Origin: CAVTWJ01 sp964525605
GTDB lineage: Bacteria > Oederibacteriota > Muellerivitia > Muellerivitales > Muellerivitaceae
DNA length: 64,000 bases
Assembly (NCBI GenBank): GCA_964525605.1
Contig: CAZGKT010000001.1
Coordinates: 135,925-199,924, forward strand
Direction of reading: 5' to 3'
The notes under the pieces are model-generated. The model was not told the origin of the DNA. It did not search any database and was given only the letters and a program-made list of their open reading frames with translations. Shown here piece by piece: positions 8,956 to 18,379 of this stretch. The stretch's first letter is position 1. Each line of letters begins with the position of its first letter. The position numbers were made by a program, and so were the translations under genes.

Positions 8956-9933
8956 CTATAAACGAGTAATGAGCGAAATGTAATTAATTGACCCGATGGA
9001 ATTACTTACAAATGCGTAATCAACTTCAAACAGATAAGCCCATATACCCACCCCCACGGAAGGAGTGAAGTCATCATCATCGAATTGCATTCCTTTTGTT
9101 TCAAAACCGCCTCGAATAGCTACGAATTGTTTATACCAATATTCCAAACCGAGATGATAATTATTGAGAGATTGGCCAGCATAAAGGGTATCCGCATCAA
9201 AATTAATCTCAAGGGTACTTACCGGGACGGGAGCACCGTTAGTGGTCACCCGTTTACCCAGTTCCTGAGTATAAGAAAGCCCCAGCGTCAAGCTAGGTTG
9301 GAGTGTTTGGGTTGGATTGGTGGGGGTATTAGACCAAGTCACATATGATCCCCCAGTAATGTCCCGTCCAACTAAACCTATTGCAAATTCCTTGGCTGGT
9401 TTAAATATTAAACCAAGATCCGACCCAATTCCAAAAGCCGAGGCCCCGGCCGCATCGGTTTTTAAAACCTTAATGGTTCCCCCAATCACTAGCTGATCCG
9501 CTACTTTCCATCCGCCTGAAAAAAAACCAGCCTGATCCGAATAAGAAGTCGTACCAATCACATTGGGACTTGATGCGTTGGTTATTGAAATCCCATCCAC
9601 ACCCAATCGCAGATAACTTATAGCGTAAGAGCCTGCATCTTTAGTATTGAAAGCAATATTTACAAAGTCGTAACTCTGGAGATCGTTTTCAGCCGCATGC
9701 ATTGTTGTAATTTCAATATCGTCAATTAAAGCTAAGCCCGCTGGGTTCCAATATGCCGCCGAAGCATCATTTGCCGCCGCAACAAAAGCCCCTCCCATGG
9801 CCAATGGTCTTGCCCCTGCACCTTTGGTTAAAACTTCGGCGGTGTAATCTGTCGATTGGGCCCGAAGAGTAGCAACCCCTAATCCTAAAAAAATGGCTGA
9901 CGTAAAAACAGAGATATAAAGTTTTGGACCCAC
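8956..9933 (-). CDS. PorV/PorQ-family outer-membrane protein
   Basis: This is a complete member of the same family as the truncated gene at the window start. The signature GAGARPLAMGGAFVAAANDA, then AAYWNPAGLAL, follows a signal peptide. The remainder has alternating beta-strand patterns with Gly/Tyr-rich turns expected of an outer-membrane barrel of about 14 strands. In the Bacteroidota PorV helps attach type IX secretion cargo to the surface; paralogues with other roles are common, so that role is only possible here. The open frame extends upstream to a TTG at 10008, but I choose the GTG at 9933 because AGGAG lies 7 bases upstream and a promoter lies between the two starts. This gives 325 residues. 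Confidence 0.82.
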   Translation of the reverse strand: MGPKLYISVFTSAIFLGLGVATLRAQSTDYTAEVLTKGAGARPLAMGGAFVAAANDASAAYWNPAGLALIDDIEITTMHAAENDLQSYDFVNIAFNTKDAGSYAISYLRLGVDGISITNASSPNVIGTTSYSDQAGFFSGGWKVADQLVIGGTIKVLKTDAAGASAFGIGSDLGLIFKPAKEFAIGLVGRDITGGSYVTWSNTPTNPTQTLQPSLTLGLSYTQELGKRVTTNGAPVPVSTLEINFDADTLYAGQSLNNYHLGLEYWYKQFVAIRGGFETKGMQFDDDDFTPSVGVGIWAYLFEVDYAFVSNSIGSINYISLITRL

Positions 9934-9959
9934 TGAACTTCTCCTCTCATGGACCAACA

Positions 9960-9989
9960 AATTTAGGGGCTTCACAAAAAGTTTATCAA
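9960..9989 (-). promoter_or_regulatory. Predicted promoter of the PorV-like gene
   Basis: TTGATA (9989-9984) and TAAATT (9965-9960) are 18 bases apart on the minus strand and end about 25 bases before the GTG start. The -10 box matches the consensus only partly. Confidence 0.45.
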
Positions 9990-10196
9990 CCACCCCTTGA
10001 AAATTCAACTTGAATAGATTAAGCGATCTTTTTACTTTCGAAAGACACTTTTACGATAAACTGTGTCACAACAAAAGTAATCTTCGTGGCGGTTCAGTAA
10101 CTTTATTGGCTGTCTGAGTCGAATAATCCGGTAAATCAGTTTCCGTTTTGGAGGGCCTGCTAAAAAGAGACACGATCTCTTCGAACTGTCGATTTG

Positions 10197-10226
10197 TTGA
10201 CAAAGAACAAAAACGATGGGTATAGT
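10197..10226 (+). promoter_or_regulatory. Predicted sigma70 promoter of the Agl23-like gene
   Basis: A perfect TTGACA (10197-10202) is followed after 18 bases by TATAGT (10221-10226). The predicted transcription start near 10233 lies after the upstream in-frame ATG at 10216 and supports the ATG at 10291. Confidence 0.65.
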
Positions 10227-10290
10227 TAGCCAATTTCCCAAGCTATTCGAATTTGCAGCCCAATCATTTTGCCTATCAAGGAGACGATTA

Positions 10291-12717
10291 ATGCCTGAGG
10301 TTAAACTTTGCGGGAAATGCGGTACGAAAAATCCATCATCAAATAGTTTTTGCGAACAATGCGGCAGTAAATTAAGCACACAAAACACTTCTTCGGCGAC
10401 TACAGAAAAAACGGAAAAGAAACAACCGGTTTCGGTCAAATCTGCAAAGACTGGAATTAGTGCACCACCAGACTTAATAGTCGAAAAAAATCTCACTATC
10501 ACCACCTCAGGGATGAACGCATCTAGCGTAACGGTCACATGGATGAATCTTTTTTATGTCGCACTACTGTTGATCACTATTTTTACGCGTTTTGATCATC
10601 TTGGTTCCAAACCGCATCATCATGATGAAAGCATGCACTCCTTTTATTCCTACCAACTTTTCAAAGATGGCGATTACGAATACAACCCAATGATGCACGG
10701 GCCCTTCCAGTTCCACGGAAACGCATTGATGTATTACCTATTCGGTGTTTCAGATGCCACCTCACGGTATCTGGCAGCTTCTTTTGGCGTCCTAACAGTG
10801 ATACTCGCCATGTTTCTCTCTCCTTTTCTCGGCCGCACAGGTGCCTTTCTGGCAACGCTACTCATCGTTTTTTCTCCAAGTTTTATGTATTTTGACCGTT
10901 TTACTCGGGAAGACGCTTATATTTGCGGGGCCACCTTTGCTATGGTCGTATTTTTATTCCGCTATGTTCGTTCCCGTCAACCCATCGACTTGTGGATTGC
11001 CTCACTAGGTTTTATCATTGCTTTCTGTACCAAAGAATCCATGTTTATCACGATTGCCGTTATTGGGACCTATCTTTTTATTCGTCTGCTTCCCTGGCTC
11101 GATGTCTTTATCGCCGGAGGCTTAACTTGCTTGGGCGTTCTCTCGCAATTAGTCTTGAAAAATGTCGCTCCAGAAATGCCACAATCCACCCGTATTGTTT
11201 TCTTGCTCGTTTTTGCCGGCTCGGCTTTAGCTTGGACCCTTTACAACCTTTACATTCGATGGAAGTCAAACCAAGGAAAAAATTCAGAAAGTAACCTTTG
11301 GTCTGTTATCGAAAGCTTACGTATTGAAAAAGTCCAAATGGAATTAATGCTTTTTGCCGGTTGGTGGGTCCTGTGTCTCTTGTATTTGCGTCTATCCTTT
11401 TTGCAGCTTCCGCAGTTTACATTTATTTCAGTTCTGCTTTTGCTGGCCTACTTCATTCTTATTGGGCGTTTCGCTTGGTTGTGGCTCAGCAACGTATCCT
11501 CAGCCCTGACCGGTTCCATAACCATTGTTTCAGTTGTCTTTACCCTCCTCTTCACCACCTTTTTCACGGTGGGCGCCAATCAGCCGGATTGGCTAAGCCG
11601 GCTTCACTATCTTTTAAATGCCCTTTATAACGGGGCATTTGGAGGTCTTGAATATTGGTGGGGACAACATGATGTCCACCGGGGTGACGAGCCTTTCTAT
11701 TATTACCTGGTTGAACTTCCTGCCAACGAACTGGTTTCGTTCTTGTTTTCTGGGATTGCCATAGTTTATTACGGGGTTTTCAAGCGAAAAAACCTCCCAC
11801 TTTTCTTGTCGTATTGGTACCTGGGTTCGTTGGCGCTCTTTTCCTGGGCTGGTGAAAAAATGCCCTGGTTGATCCTCCACCCCCTTCTACCTGCCTTGCT
11901 TTTAACCGCCTTTTTTGTGGGTGAAATTTGGGACGCCGTGCCCATCCAACAAGGTTGGCGATCCGCTCGAATTGCCGCACTTATGGGGTTCGGAATCCTC
12001 GCTTCATACTCCTTGCATTCGGCAGTTCTATTAAGCTTCTACCATGAAGCAAATCCCGTCGAACCCCTCGTCTATGTTCAATCGGGGCCCGATTGCAAAG
12101 AAGTGGAGCGAATTATAAGAGAGATTTCTTATGGAGAAACTGGGGGGCCAGACCTTCCCCTGACCATTGAGGATAAATGTTCCTGGCCATTCGCCTGGCA
12201 ATTGCGAGATTTCGAAAAACGCAATCATCCCTCAATGATTACTCAGGCCGATAACCCCATTATTCTTACCGGAACCGAAGCGGACAACCAATCCTATCCC
12301 ATACTCAGCCAGGCAGGATATGTGAACAGGAAATACAAATTAAGGGTCTGGTGGGTTCCGTCCTGGTTTAAAAAGGGCTTTCCGGGCAGCGAAATGAATT
12401 TTGGACTTTTCTCGGACTGGCTTTTCAGTAACTTCATACCTGTCAAGCCGGCACGACCCGACATGGTGGATTGGACCGACCTTAAAAACTGGATTCTTTA
12501 CCGGCAGGTTTGGTCCGATATGGGCAGTTATAACATGAGGATGTGGGTTCGCCCCGACTTGGCACAAAAATATGGGTTTACCGAAACGACACGTTCCGAC
12601 ATACCCGTTGATTATCCCAAAGCGGACGCCGTGACAACAGTATCCGTCCCCCAACCTGAAAATAAAAAAATAAATTTTCTAACATCTAAAAAACAACCCA
12701 TGCCTAAAAAAAATTAA
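10291..12717 (+). CDS. Agl23-like GT-C membrane glycosyltransferase with N-terminal zinc ribbon
   Basis: This polytopic protein resembles the TIGR03663 group (flippase-activity-associated Agl23, related to protein O-mannosyltransferases). These are GT-C enzymes that use polyprenyl-phosphate sugars on the outer face of the membrane. It begins with a double-CxxC zinc ribbon (Cys7, Cys10, Cys21, Cys24), then a linker. After the first membrane helix comes KPHHHDESMHSFYSYQLF, with Asp112-Glu113 in the position of the GT-C catalytic acid. About a dozen membrane segments follow and then a soluble C-terminal domain of roughly 200 residues. AAGGAG seven bases before this ATG fixes the start; the frame continues upstream to 10216 but without ribosome site. 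It converges on the minus-strand glycan run. The sugar and acceptor are unknown. Confidence 0.82.
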   Translation: MPEVKLCGKCGTKNPSSNSFCEQCGSKLSTQNTSSATTEKTEKKQPVSVKSAKTGISAPPDLIVEKNLTITTSGMNASSVTVTWMNLFYVALLLITIFTRFDHLGSKPHHHDESMHSFYSYQLFKDGDYEYNPMMHGPFQFHGNALMYYLFGVSDATSRYLAASFGVLTVILAMFLSPFLGRTGAFLATLLIVFSPSFMYFDRFTREDAYICGATFAMVVFLFRYVRSRQPIDLWIASLGFIIAFCTKESMFITIAVIGTYLFIRLLPWLDVFIAGGLTCLGVLSQLVLKNVAPEMPQSTRIVFLLVFAGSALAWTLYNLYIRWKSNQGKNSESNLWSVIESLRIEKVQMELMLFAGWWVLCLLYLRLSFLQLPQFTFISVLLLLAYFILIGRFAWLWLSNVSSALTGSITIVSVVFTLLFTTFFTVGANQPDWLSRLHYLLNALYNGAFGGLEYWWGQHDVHRGDEPFYYYLVELPANELVSFLFSGIAIVYYGVFKRKNLPLFLSYWYLGSLALFSWAGEKMPWLILHPLLPALLLTAFFVGEIWDAVPIQQGWRSARIAALMGFGILASYSLHSAVLLSFYHEANPVEPLVYVQSGPDCKEVERIIREISYGETGGPDLPLTIEDKCSWPFAWQLRDFEKRNHPSMITQADNPIILTGTEADNQSYPILSQAGYVNRKYKLRVWWVPSWFKKGFPGSEMNFGLFSDWLFSNFIPVKPARPDMVDWTDLKNWILYRQVWSDMGSYNMRMWVRPDLAQKYGFTETTRSDIPVDYPKADAVTTVSVPQPENKKINFLTSKKQPMPKKN

Positions 12718-12730
12718 TAAAGATAGAATG

Positions 12731-12768
12731 AAAAAGGAGGAACGGTTATTACCGTCCCTCCTTTTTTT
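12731..12768. terminator. Bidirectional terminator between converging genes
   Basis: A hairpin with stem AAAAAGGAGG/CCTCCTTTTT extended by ACGG/CCGT lies between the convergent Agl23-like and Dpm1-like genes. A- and T-runs on opposite sides let it serve both strands. Confidence 0.8.
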
Positions 12769-12786
12769 AATTCTCGATGCCTTTTT

Positions 12787-13515
12787 TTACAGTTTTCCCA
12801 ACCACACCATCCACCGAAGCTTCCAGACCGTGCAAGCAAACAAGGTTAATTCTTTAAGAGAAAGTTTGCTTTCGCCTTGATGTCGGTTTACAAAAACAAT
12901 CGGAAATTCTATGACTTTCGCATTTAAACGAACGGCCCTGAAAAGAATTTCCACCTGAAACGAATAGCCGGGAGAAAATATTTTATTCAAATCGATTTTC
13001 TTCAATAGTTCTGCTCGGTAACATTTGTAACCGCCGGAGCAGTCTTCCGGTTGAAGGCCTAACAGGTATTTCGTCACCGAGTTGGCAAAACGGCTAATAA
13101 AAAAACGCCCCATTCCCCAATTCACCATTCCCCCATCCCGTACATATCGGGAACCGATCACCAAGTCATATTCCAAGGCCAATTCCAACATTTTGGGGAT
13201 ATTCACCGGATCATGGGAAAGATCGGCATCCATCGCGATCACCCGCCGATATCCCTTTTTTAACCCGAATTGCATCCCCTCCACATAAGCGGTTCCAAGA
13301 CCACTTTTGGCGGAACGGTGAAGCACCTTTACCCGCCGATCTTTTTTTGCGATAAGGTCCGCAATTTTCCCTGTCCCATCGGGAGAATTATCGTCAACCA
13401 CCAGTAGGTCGCAAGCCTTTGTGGCTAAGAATATTTTTTTGTAGACCGTCTCAATATTTCCCTTTTCGTTGTAAGTGGGGACAACAATTAAGGTTTGGTT
13501 TCTGGTTGAAGGCAT
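12787..13515 (-). CDS. Dpm1-like polyprenol-phosphate mannosyltransferase (GT2)
   Basis: This is a 242-residue GT2 enzyme of the dolichol-phosphate mannose synthase type, which moves a sugar from a nucleotide donor to polyprenyl phosphate on the cytoplasmic face. The expected motifs are VVPTYNEKGNIE at the N-terminus, DLLVVDDNSPDGTG, the DxD-type MDADLSHDP and GSRYVRDGGMVNWGMGR. The end is FVNRHQGESKLSLKE. There are no added membrane helices, so it matches the short soluble Dpm1 form. It closes the minus-strand run of GT-C, DUF2298 and NHL genes. The lipid-linked sugar it makes is a natural donor for those GT-C proteins; this link is inference. Mannose versus glucose or another hexose cannot be decided. 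Confidence 0.88.
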   Translation of the reverse strand: MPSTRNQTLIVVPTYNEKGNIETVYKKIFLATKACDLLVVDDNSPDGTGKIADLIAKKDRRVKVLHRSAKSGLGTAYVEGMQFGLKKGYRRVIAMDADLSHDPVNIPKMLELALEYDLVIGSRYVRDGGMVNWGMGRFFISRFANSVTKYLLGLQPEDCSGGYKCYRAELLKKIDLNKIFSPGYSFQVEILFRAVRLNAKVIEFPIVFVNRHQGESKLSLKELTLFACTVWKLRWMVWLGKL

Positions 13516-13677
13516 TTAATCCCTATTTTCGGTCAAATGAAGAAATTTAAAATCTCGTTAAAAATAAAGTTCTTCATAAAATCGACTTAATAGTAGTCTA
13601 ATTTAAAAGCAGGGAACAACTAACAAAGGTATGTACGACCAATATCTTTAATCAAGAAAAACACCATCGCTAAAATA

Positions 13678-14688
13678 CTATTTCCCTGGTTTCATAATTG
13701 GAACAAACCGAGCTACACGATTAATTCCCTTTTCAACCACCAAAACTCTACCAGCTGTATCCACGGCGATTCCTGCCGTTTCACCCATCGTATCCTTTCG
13801 TTGATAAATGGCTAAAAGTTTCCCATCCGTAGTAAATCTTAAGACCGCACCACGACTGGCGTTGCTCGCATAAATATTACCCTGGTAAAAAGCTAGATAG
13901 GGCATCTCCTCGTTTTTACCTTTCCAGGTTAAAACTTTAAAGGACCCTAAAAATCTTCCATTTAGATCAAACTTTTGTATCCTGCGATTGTCCGAATCAG
14001 CAACATAAAGAAAACCGCCGGGGTCAGCTGTTATTCCAACTGGTTCCTGAAATTGTCCGTTAGCTGAGCCAAAGCCGCCCCACTCCATTAAAAAATTACC
14101 ATTTAAATCAAAAACTTGTATTTTGTGGTTACCCGTATCGCAAACGAAGATTCGATTGCCCACCTCCACCAGATCTCGAGGACCAAAAAAACCATGGTTG
14201 AATTTAGAAAGAAATTTTCCCTTTCCATCAAACTTTTGCACCCTGTGGTTGAAAGTATCGCAGACCAACAGGTTTCCCTGTCCATCCACGATTAAACCGC
14301 TGGGTTGAACAAATTGCCCATCCCCTTTGCCTTGAGTTCCAAAAGCAAATTCTTCCTGGCCGTTGGAATCAAACTTACGGATATTATGTGCGCTGAAATC
14401 GCTGACATAAAATCCTCCATCGGGAGAAGCCGCCACCACCTGGGCTTCCTTAAATTTCTCGGATTTGGGCCCAGAACCATCCACTTCCATATCCGTGTAG
14501 ATTTGGACAATTTTTGAGAGTGTCAGGGCCTGGGTCAATCGATCCACCCCCACATACGTCAAGACAGCCAAAAGGGCCAAACCAAAAACAACTGATAAAA
14601 CCACCATCCCTTTGCCAATTTTTCTTTTTTTCGCATTTCCCGTCTGCAACTTCGACTTCTTTGAGCGGAGGGTGGATTTATTGGGCAT
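13678..14688 (-). CDS. Membrane-anchored NHL-repeat beta-propeller protein (first of two)
   Basis: The protein has a basic N-terminus, one membrane helix (about residues 28-48) and then a propeller of about six NHL repeats. Typical units are GQFVQPSGLIVDGQGNLLVC and DNRRIQKFDLNGRFLGSF. The domain would lie outside the cytoplasm. NHL propellers usually bind proteins or glycans and have no fixed enzymatic role. The ATG at 14688 has AAGGAG six bases upstream; the frame opens at a TTG seven codons earlier that I reject, giving 336 residues. It follows a paralogue on the same strand with a gap of about 33 bases, so the two are likely co-expressed with the DUF2298 proteins upstream. Confidence 0.85.
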   Translation of the reverse strand: MPNKSTLRSKKSKLQTGNAKKRKIGKGMVVLSVVFGLALLAVLTYVGVDRLTQALTLSKIVQIYTDMEVDGSGPKSEKFKEAQVVAASPDGGFYVSDFSAHNIRKFDSNGQEEFAFGTQGKGDGQFVQPSGLIVDGQGNLLVCDTFNHRVQKFDGKGKFLSKFNHGFFGPRDLVEVGNRIFVCDTGNHKIQVFDLNGNFLMEWGGFGSANGQFQEPVGITADPGGFLYVADSDNRRIQKFDLNGRFLGSFKVLTWKGKNEEMPYLAFYQGNIYASNASRGAVLRFTTDGKLLAIYQRKDTMGETAGIAVDTAGRVLVVEKGINRVARFVPIMKPGK

Positions 14689-14721
14689 GCTTTTCTCCTT
14701 AGGATTCAATCAAACTTGATC

Positions 14722-15774
14722 TTATTGGCCCTTGATCTTGAAAAGGCTTCCAGCCCCTGCGTCAACAACAAGCAAGTTCCCATCCTTATCGACCGCCAGA
14801 CCCATCGGAACGCGGAACAGATCGTTACCAGCCGAATCCTTTTGAATCGAAGTCACCAAGGTTCCGTCGAGATGGTAGCAAAGAACCTGTTTGCCCCTGC
14901 CATCCGAAACGTACAGAAGCTGTTTCGTTTTATCCAATGCCAAGTGGGGTTCCATATCCACCTGATCCTTGACCCATCCCTTAACCGGCCATTGTTTTAG
15001 AAATTGTCCATCGGGGGAGAAAACCTGTATCCTGAAATTTAATCGGTCGGCGACGTATAAATTTCCCGCTTGATCCAAAGCCAATCCGATGGGTTCATTG
15101 AATTCCCCGGGTTTTGTTCCCGGAATCGGGGCGCCTGACTTGGGGTCTACCGCACACCAGGTCCGTATTTTTTGGCCCTTGGGGTCGAATTTAACGACAC
15201 GGTGTTTCCCAGTATCCGCGACATAGATAAAACCATTTCCGTCGACCGCAACTTCTCGAGGTCCCCAAAATCCATCTCCAATAGCAAATGCCAACTTAGG
15301 ATTGCCATTTTTATTGAATATTTGAATACGGGCGTTCCAAGTGTCGGCGACATAAATAGTATCGTCAGAACCAATGGCAATACCATTCGGCTCGTTCAAC
15401 TTTCCAGGAAGGGCTGAAGAAAGTTTCTTTGCGTCCCCACCGCCCACGTTGCCAAATCCCCCAAACTCACCTTGAAATTGCCAATTCTTGGCGGAGAACC
15501 GTTGAATTCGATGGTTCTTGCTGTCAGCCACAAAGATATCGCCCTTACTGTTGACGGCAATTCCGCGAGGATATGAAAACTGGCCCGGTCCGGATCCAGG
15601 AGTGCCCCCCATCAGTAAAACCAGGTTAGCTGCTGCAGGCGATGGTGCCCGGGAGATGATGGGTTTAGGTTTGGAAAGAACCATTGCCCATACCGCCGCC
15701 AAGGCCACTAAAATCAGAAGCCCAGCCATGATGAGTTCCTTCAGTGTTACAATGCGTTCCCCGATCTTGATCAT
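14722..15774 (-). CDS. Membrane-anchored NHL-repeat beta-propeller protein (second of two)
   Basis: This 350-residue paralogue of the next gene has an N-terminal signal anchor (about residues 14-34, GLLILVALAAVWAMVLS). About six NHL repeats follow, for example GQFSYPRGIAVNSKGDIFVA and DTGKHRVVKFDPKG. Both genes share the order propeller-after-anchor, suggesting duplication. GGAGG lies about eight bases before the ATG. Its stop is 33 bases from the start of the other NHL gene, and its start lies 29 bases after the DUF2298 gene stop. Close packing points to one transcript. A role as extracytoplasmic partner of the membrane glycosyltransferases is inferred from context only. Confidence 0.85.
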   Translation of the reverse strand: MIKIGERIVTLKELIMAGLLILVALAAVWAMVLSKPKPIISRAPSPAAANLVLLMGGTPGSGPGQFSYPRGIAVNSKGDIFVADSKNHRIQRFSAKNWQFQGEFGGFGNVGGGDAKKLSSALPGKLNEPNGIAIGSDDTIYVADTWNARIQIFNKNGNPKLAFAIGDGFWGPREVAVDGNGFIYVADTGKHRVVKFDPKGQKIRTWCAVDPKSGAPIPGTKPGEFNEPIGLALDQAGNLYVADRLNFRIQVFSPDGQFLKQWPVKGWVKDQVDMEPHLALDKTKQLLYVSDGRGKQVLCYHLDGTLVTSIQKDSAGNDLFRVPMGLAVDKDGNLLVVDAGAGSLFKIKGQ

Positions 15775-15802
15775 TTTCCAACCCTCCCGTTGAATTTTGA
15801 AA

Positions 15803-18346
15803 TTATGGATTTAGTTTGTACAACATGGAATTCCCAACTGCGTATACCAAACTTCCCAATTGGGCGAATTTGGAAAAAGCACCCGTATTCGCCGAGTATT
15901 TCTGCCGTTCCGCATCTCCTACATATATGTAATCTATATTGTATTTCGTTAATAAGTCCTTTGTTTTTGCGAGATCCATAGAGGTATAGATGGTTTCTAC
16001 ATCCCCCTGGCGACGTTGAATTGTATCATCAGAATTCTGTCCCCGGATAACTGCCTGGTCCCAAGATCCACGCCACTGAGCTTCATGAAAATCCCATCCA
16101 AGGACCGTTGGAAATCCTGTCAGAGTGGCCACGGTATCTGTATCTTGATGATATGACAACCCCGGGCATTCCAAAATGATTGGCACCTTTACTCCTGATA
16201 AATTTCCCTGTTTTACAGTCGGTTTCACATTTATTTTAATCCATTGCGCCACTTGAAAATCCGCCGGGAAAGTTCGTTCGTAATAAACAGCTCCATCCAT
16301 GGTAACGTTATCGACTGAAGAACCGTTCATACGTGCTGTGAAGGCCAAAACGGGATAAAGGGCCGCCCCCAACAGCGCTAATCCGATCGTAAAACCCCAA
16401 ACACTTTTTCCCAAGACAGTCCATTGCGGCCAAGCGTTTTCCATAATCCACTTGAGCCAAAAACCGGAAGCGAGGCTGAGTAAAATCCACGCCTGGTAAT
16501 GAAACTTGAAAACCGTATTCATCCGATAAAGAGATCCTCCGGAAAAATGGTCTTTAATAAACACAATCTCACAGCCAATAATCAATAGAAAAGCAAGAAG
16601 TGCCAGAAGAGCAGAAAAAATGGTTTCCCTTGTTTCGGTCTTTTGAATGATCGATAGAACCGCCAACCCCGCCAACAGAAGCGTGGCGAACAGGGTTCCA
16701 AGTTTGAGGGCTTCTAAATCCAATAAGCCAAGCACTAATCCGATGGTTAATAAAGTAACAATCGGTATAAAACGACCCTTTGATCCGTTTAGATACGATA
16801 TCAATTTATCGAAAATTCCCTGGAGTTGTACCTTTGGAAGAACCATGACCTCGGAGTCAGAAGCCAGACTCATTTCTCCACCACAAGTTCCACAGTATTT
16901 TTTACCAGGATTCTCTCTTCCGCAAAAGGAGCAGACAGGCTCCTCAGTCTTTTTCGTTTTGGCTTTACCGTTCTTTTCCAGATTCCCCTTCATGATGGAT
17001 TTGATGATCAAGGCGGGAGTCAAAATCAAAAAGAACAAGCCAAATAGGATAAACAAATAATAAAGATGGGTTCGGTCCCCCACTATCCCCAGCCCTTTCG
17101 CTTGCGACTGAAACTTCAGATAAAAAGGTAGGTAGATGATGAAACTTCCAGCAACGATCGGAACACCCACTGTAGCTGTTTGAATTAACCAATCCATGAA
17201 AGTATCTTCTTTGGCAAGAGCCCAACCCTGTTGAAGAAAAAGACAGCTTCCTAATAAAAGCATGAAGGTTGGAAAATCCCAACTATTCATGAAGGATAGT
17301 CCGCCAAATAAAACCATGAGTAAAAACCAATAAATCCATCGAACAACGGGCCGTGCACCCAACACCTGCATGCCCCCGAAAGGCGTTCGTAGGAGCGAAT
17401 AAGCCGCCGCGATCGCCAAAAGGACAAACGGAATGGCCATCACATGGGGATGAAGGTCTGAAAGGAAAAAGCTAAATGAAGGAAACTCATTGATCATTTT
17501 ATCCGTGGGAGGAACGGGAATGATCCGTGAGGCTTGAAAATAATCCCAACCATGGGCAAGAGGTGAAAAAAGAAAATCGAGGGCTGCCCCCAATCCTTTT
17601 GGGGCGCTGGGATTGGCTGGAAAATTGTAATAAGGGATTCGCAGGTCCCCTATTTGAAAACTCTGGATAACCCGATACCAATAATCCAAGTTTCCGAACA
17701 AGGCGAGAGCCGCCACAGAAAATAGAGAATATCGATATCGGCGGGTTAACCCATAGGCCAGGGAAAAAGTACAAACCGCGGCCAAAGACCAAGTCAACGC
17801 AATCGCTAGGTTATAGGCCACGCCCGAACCCACTCCGCTTAAAAGGGAAAGAGCGGAAACGATCATGTAGCCGAAGTAATAATAGGAAATACTGCCTCCA
17901 GAAAGCCAAGGATCCTGAGGAGGCATAGACGGGGAAGCCAAAATGCCGTTGATCATGGCGAAATCCATGGGTTTTTCGGTCCCGACAATGTCTGGAGTGC
18001 GCATTTTGTAAGCACCGGCTATTAAAAACGCCATGAGAAACAAAGATTCCACAACTAATATAAAACCCAGGTTTCTGCCCAGATATTCTTTGATGGAAAC
18101 CCATTGATCCCAAAGAATCCATGAGGAGAGGAGAATCATCGTCAAGACCGCAAGCCAAACAGTCCCCCTTCCAAAGGAAACATAACCAAAGATCCAGGAA
18201 AAATAACCAACCATTAAAAGCGCAACCACCTTACTAAAGGCATAGCCTTTTTCGGGAAGATGTCGCAAAAGGATCAAAGTAATTGGCAAAGCCAATATCC
18301 CCAAGATTTCAATCATGAACCACCAACCCAAAAGCGCCGCCATCAT
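15803..18346 (-). CDS. DUF2298 (Chlor_Arch_YYY) polytopic membrane protein with internal zinc ribbon
   Basis: This protein of about 847 residues has many membrane helices and the marks of the DUF2298 family, a GT-C-like group of unknown reaction. The marks are EKPMDFAMINGILASPSMPP then WLSGGSISYYYFGYM, NEFPSFSFFLSDLHPHVMAI, and a soluble C-terminal domain with LGWDFHEAQW. All have counterparts in the C-terminal half of the neighbouring 2053-residue protein. Unusual here is a double-CxxC zinc ribbon (CSFCGRENPGKKYCGTCGG, near residues 470-490) in a loop between helices. Two adjacent ATGs exist (18346, 18343); GGAGG is three bases from the first and six from the second, so the second may be the real start. 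The start lies 33 bases after the stop of the giant gene. Confidence 0.83.
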   Translation of the reverse strand: MMAALLGWWFMIEILGILALPITLILLRHLPEKGYAFSKVVALLMVGYFSWIFGYVSFGRGTVWLAVLTMILLSSWILWDQWVSIKEYLGRNLGFILVVESLFLMAFLIAGAYKMRTPDIVGTEKPMDFAMINGILASPSMPPQDPWLSGGSISYYYFGYMIVSALSLLSGVGSGVAYNLAIALTWSLAAVCTFSLAYGLTRRYRYSLFSVAALALFGNLDYWYRVIQSFQIGDLRIPYYNFPANPSAPKGLGAALDFLFSPLAHGWDYFQASRIIPVPPTDKMINEFPSFSFFLSDLHPHVMAIPFVLLAIAAAYSLLRTPFGGMQVLGARPVVRWIYWFLLMVLFGGLSFMNSWDFPTFMLLLGSCLFLQQGWALAKEDTFMDWLIQTATVGVPIVAGSFIIYLPFYLKFQSQAKGLGIVGDRTHLYYLFILFGLFFLILTPALIIKSIMKGNLEKNGKAKTKKTEEPVCSFCGRENPGKKYCGTCGGEMSLASDSEVMVLPKVQLQGIFDKLISYLNGSKGRFIPIVTLLTIGLVLGLLDLEALKLGTLFATLLLAGLAVLSIIQKTETRETIFSALLALLAFLLIIGCEIVFIKDHFSGGSLYRMNTVFKFHYQAWILLSLASGFWLKWIMENAWPQWTVLGKSVWGFTIGLALLGAALYPVLAFTARMNGSSVDNVTMDGAVYYERTFPADFQVAQWIKINVKPTVKQGNLSGVKVPIILECPGLSYHQDTDTVATLTGFPTVLGWDFHEAQWRGSWDQAVIRGQNSDDTIQRRQGDVETIYTSMDLAKTKDLLTKYNIDYIYVGDAERQKYSANTGAFSKFAQLGSLVYAVGNSMLYKLNP

Positions 18347-18379
18347 GAACCTCCGAGGGTGGATAATAAAATCATGCTG

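Larger units (their letters stand above)
9934..10290. other. Divergent intergenic region between PorV-like and Agl23-like genes
   Basis: This stretch of 357 bases contains no gene I can support. It holds one predicted promoter toward each side (9960-9989 minus, 10197-10226 plus). Open frames across it on both strands have no ribosome site and no recognisable protein character. Confidence 0.6.

Noticed and set aside
10032..10538. 168-codon minus-strand frame across the divergent gap
   Set aside because: It overlaps the start of the Agl23-like gene and its promoter, has no ribosome site and no recognisable protein.
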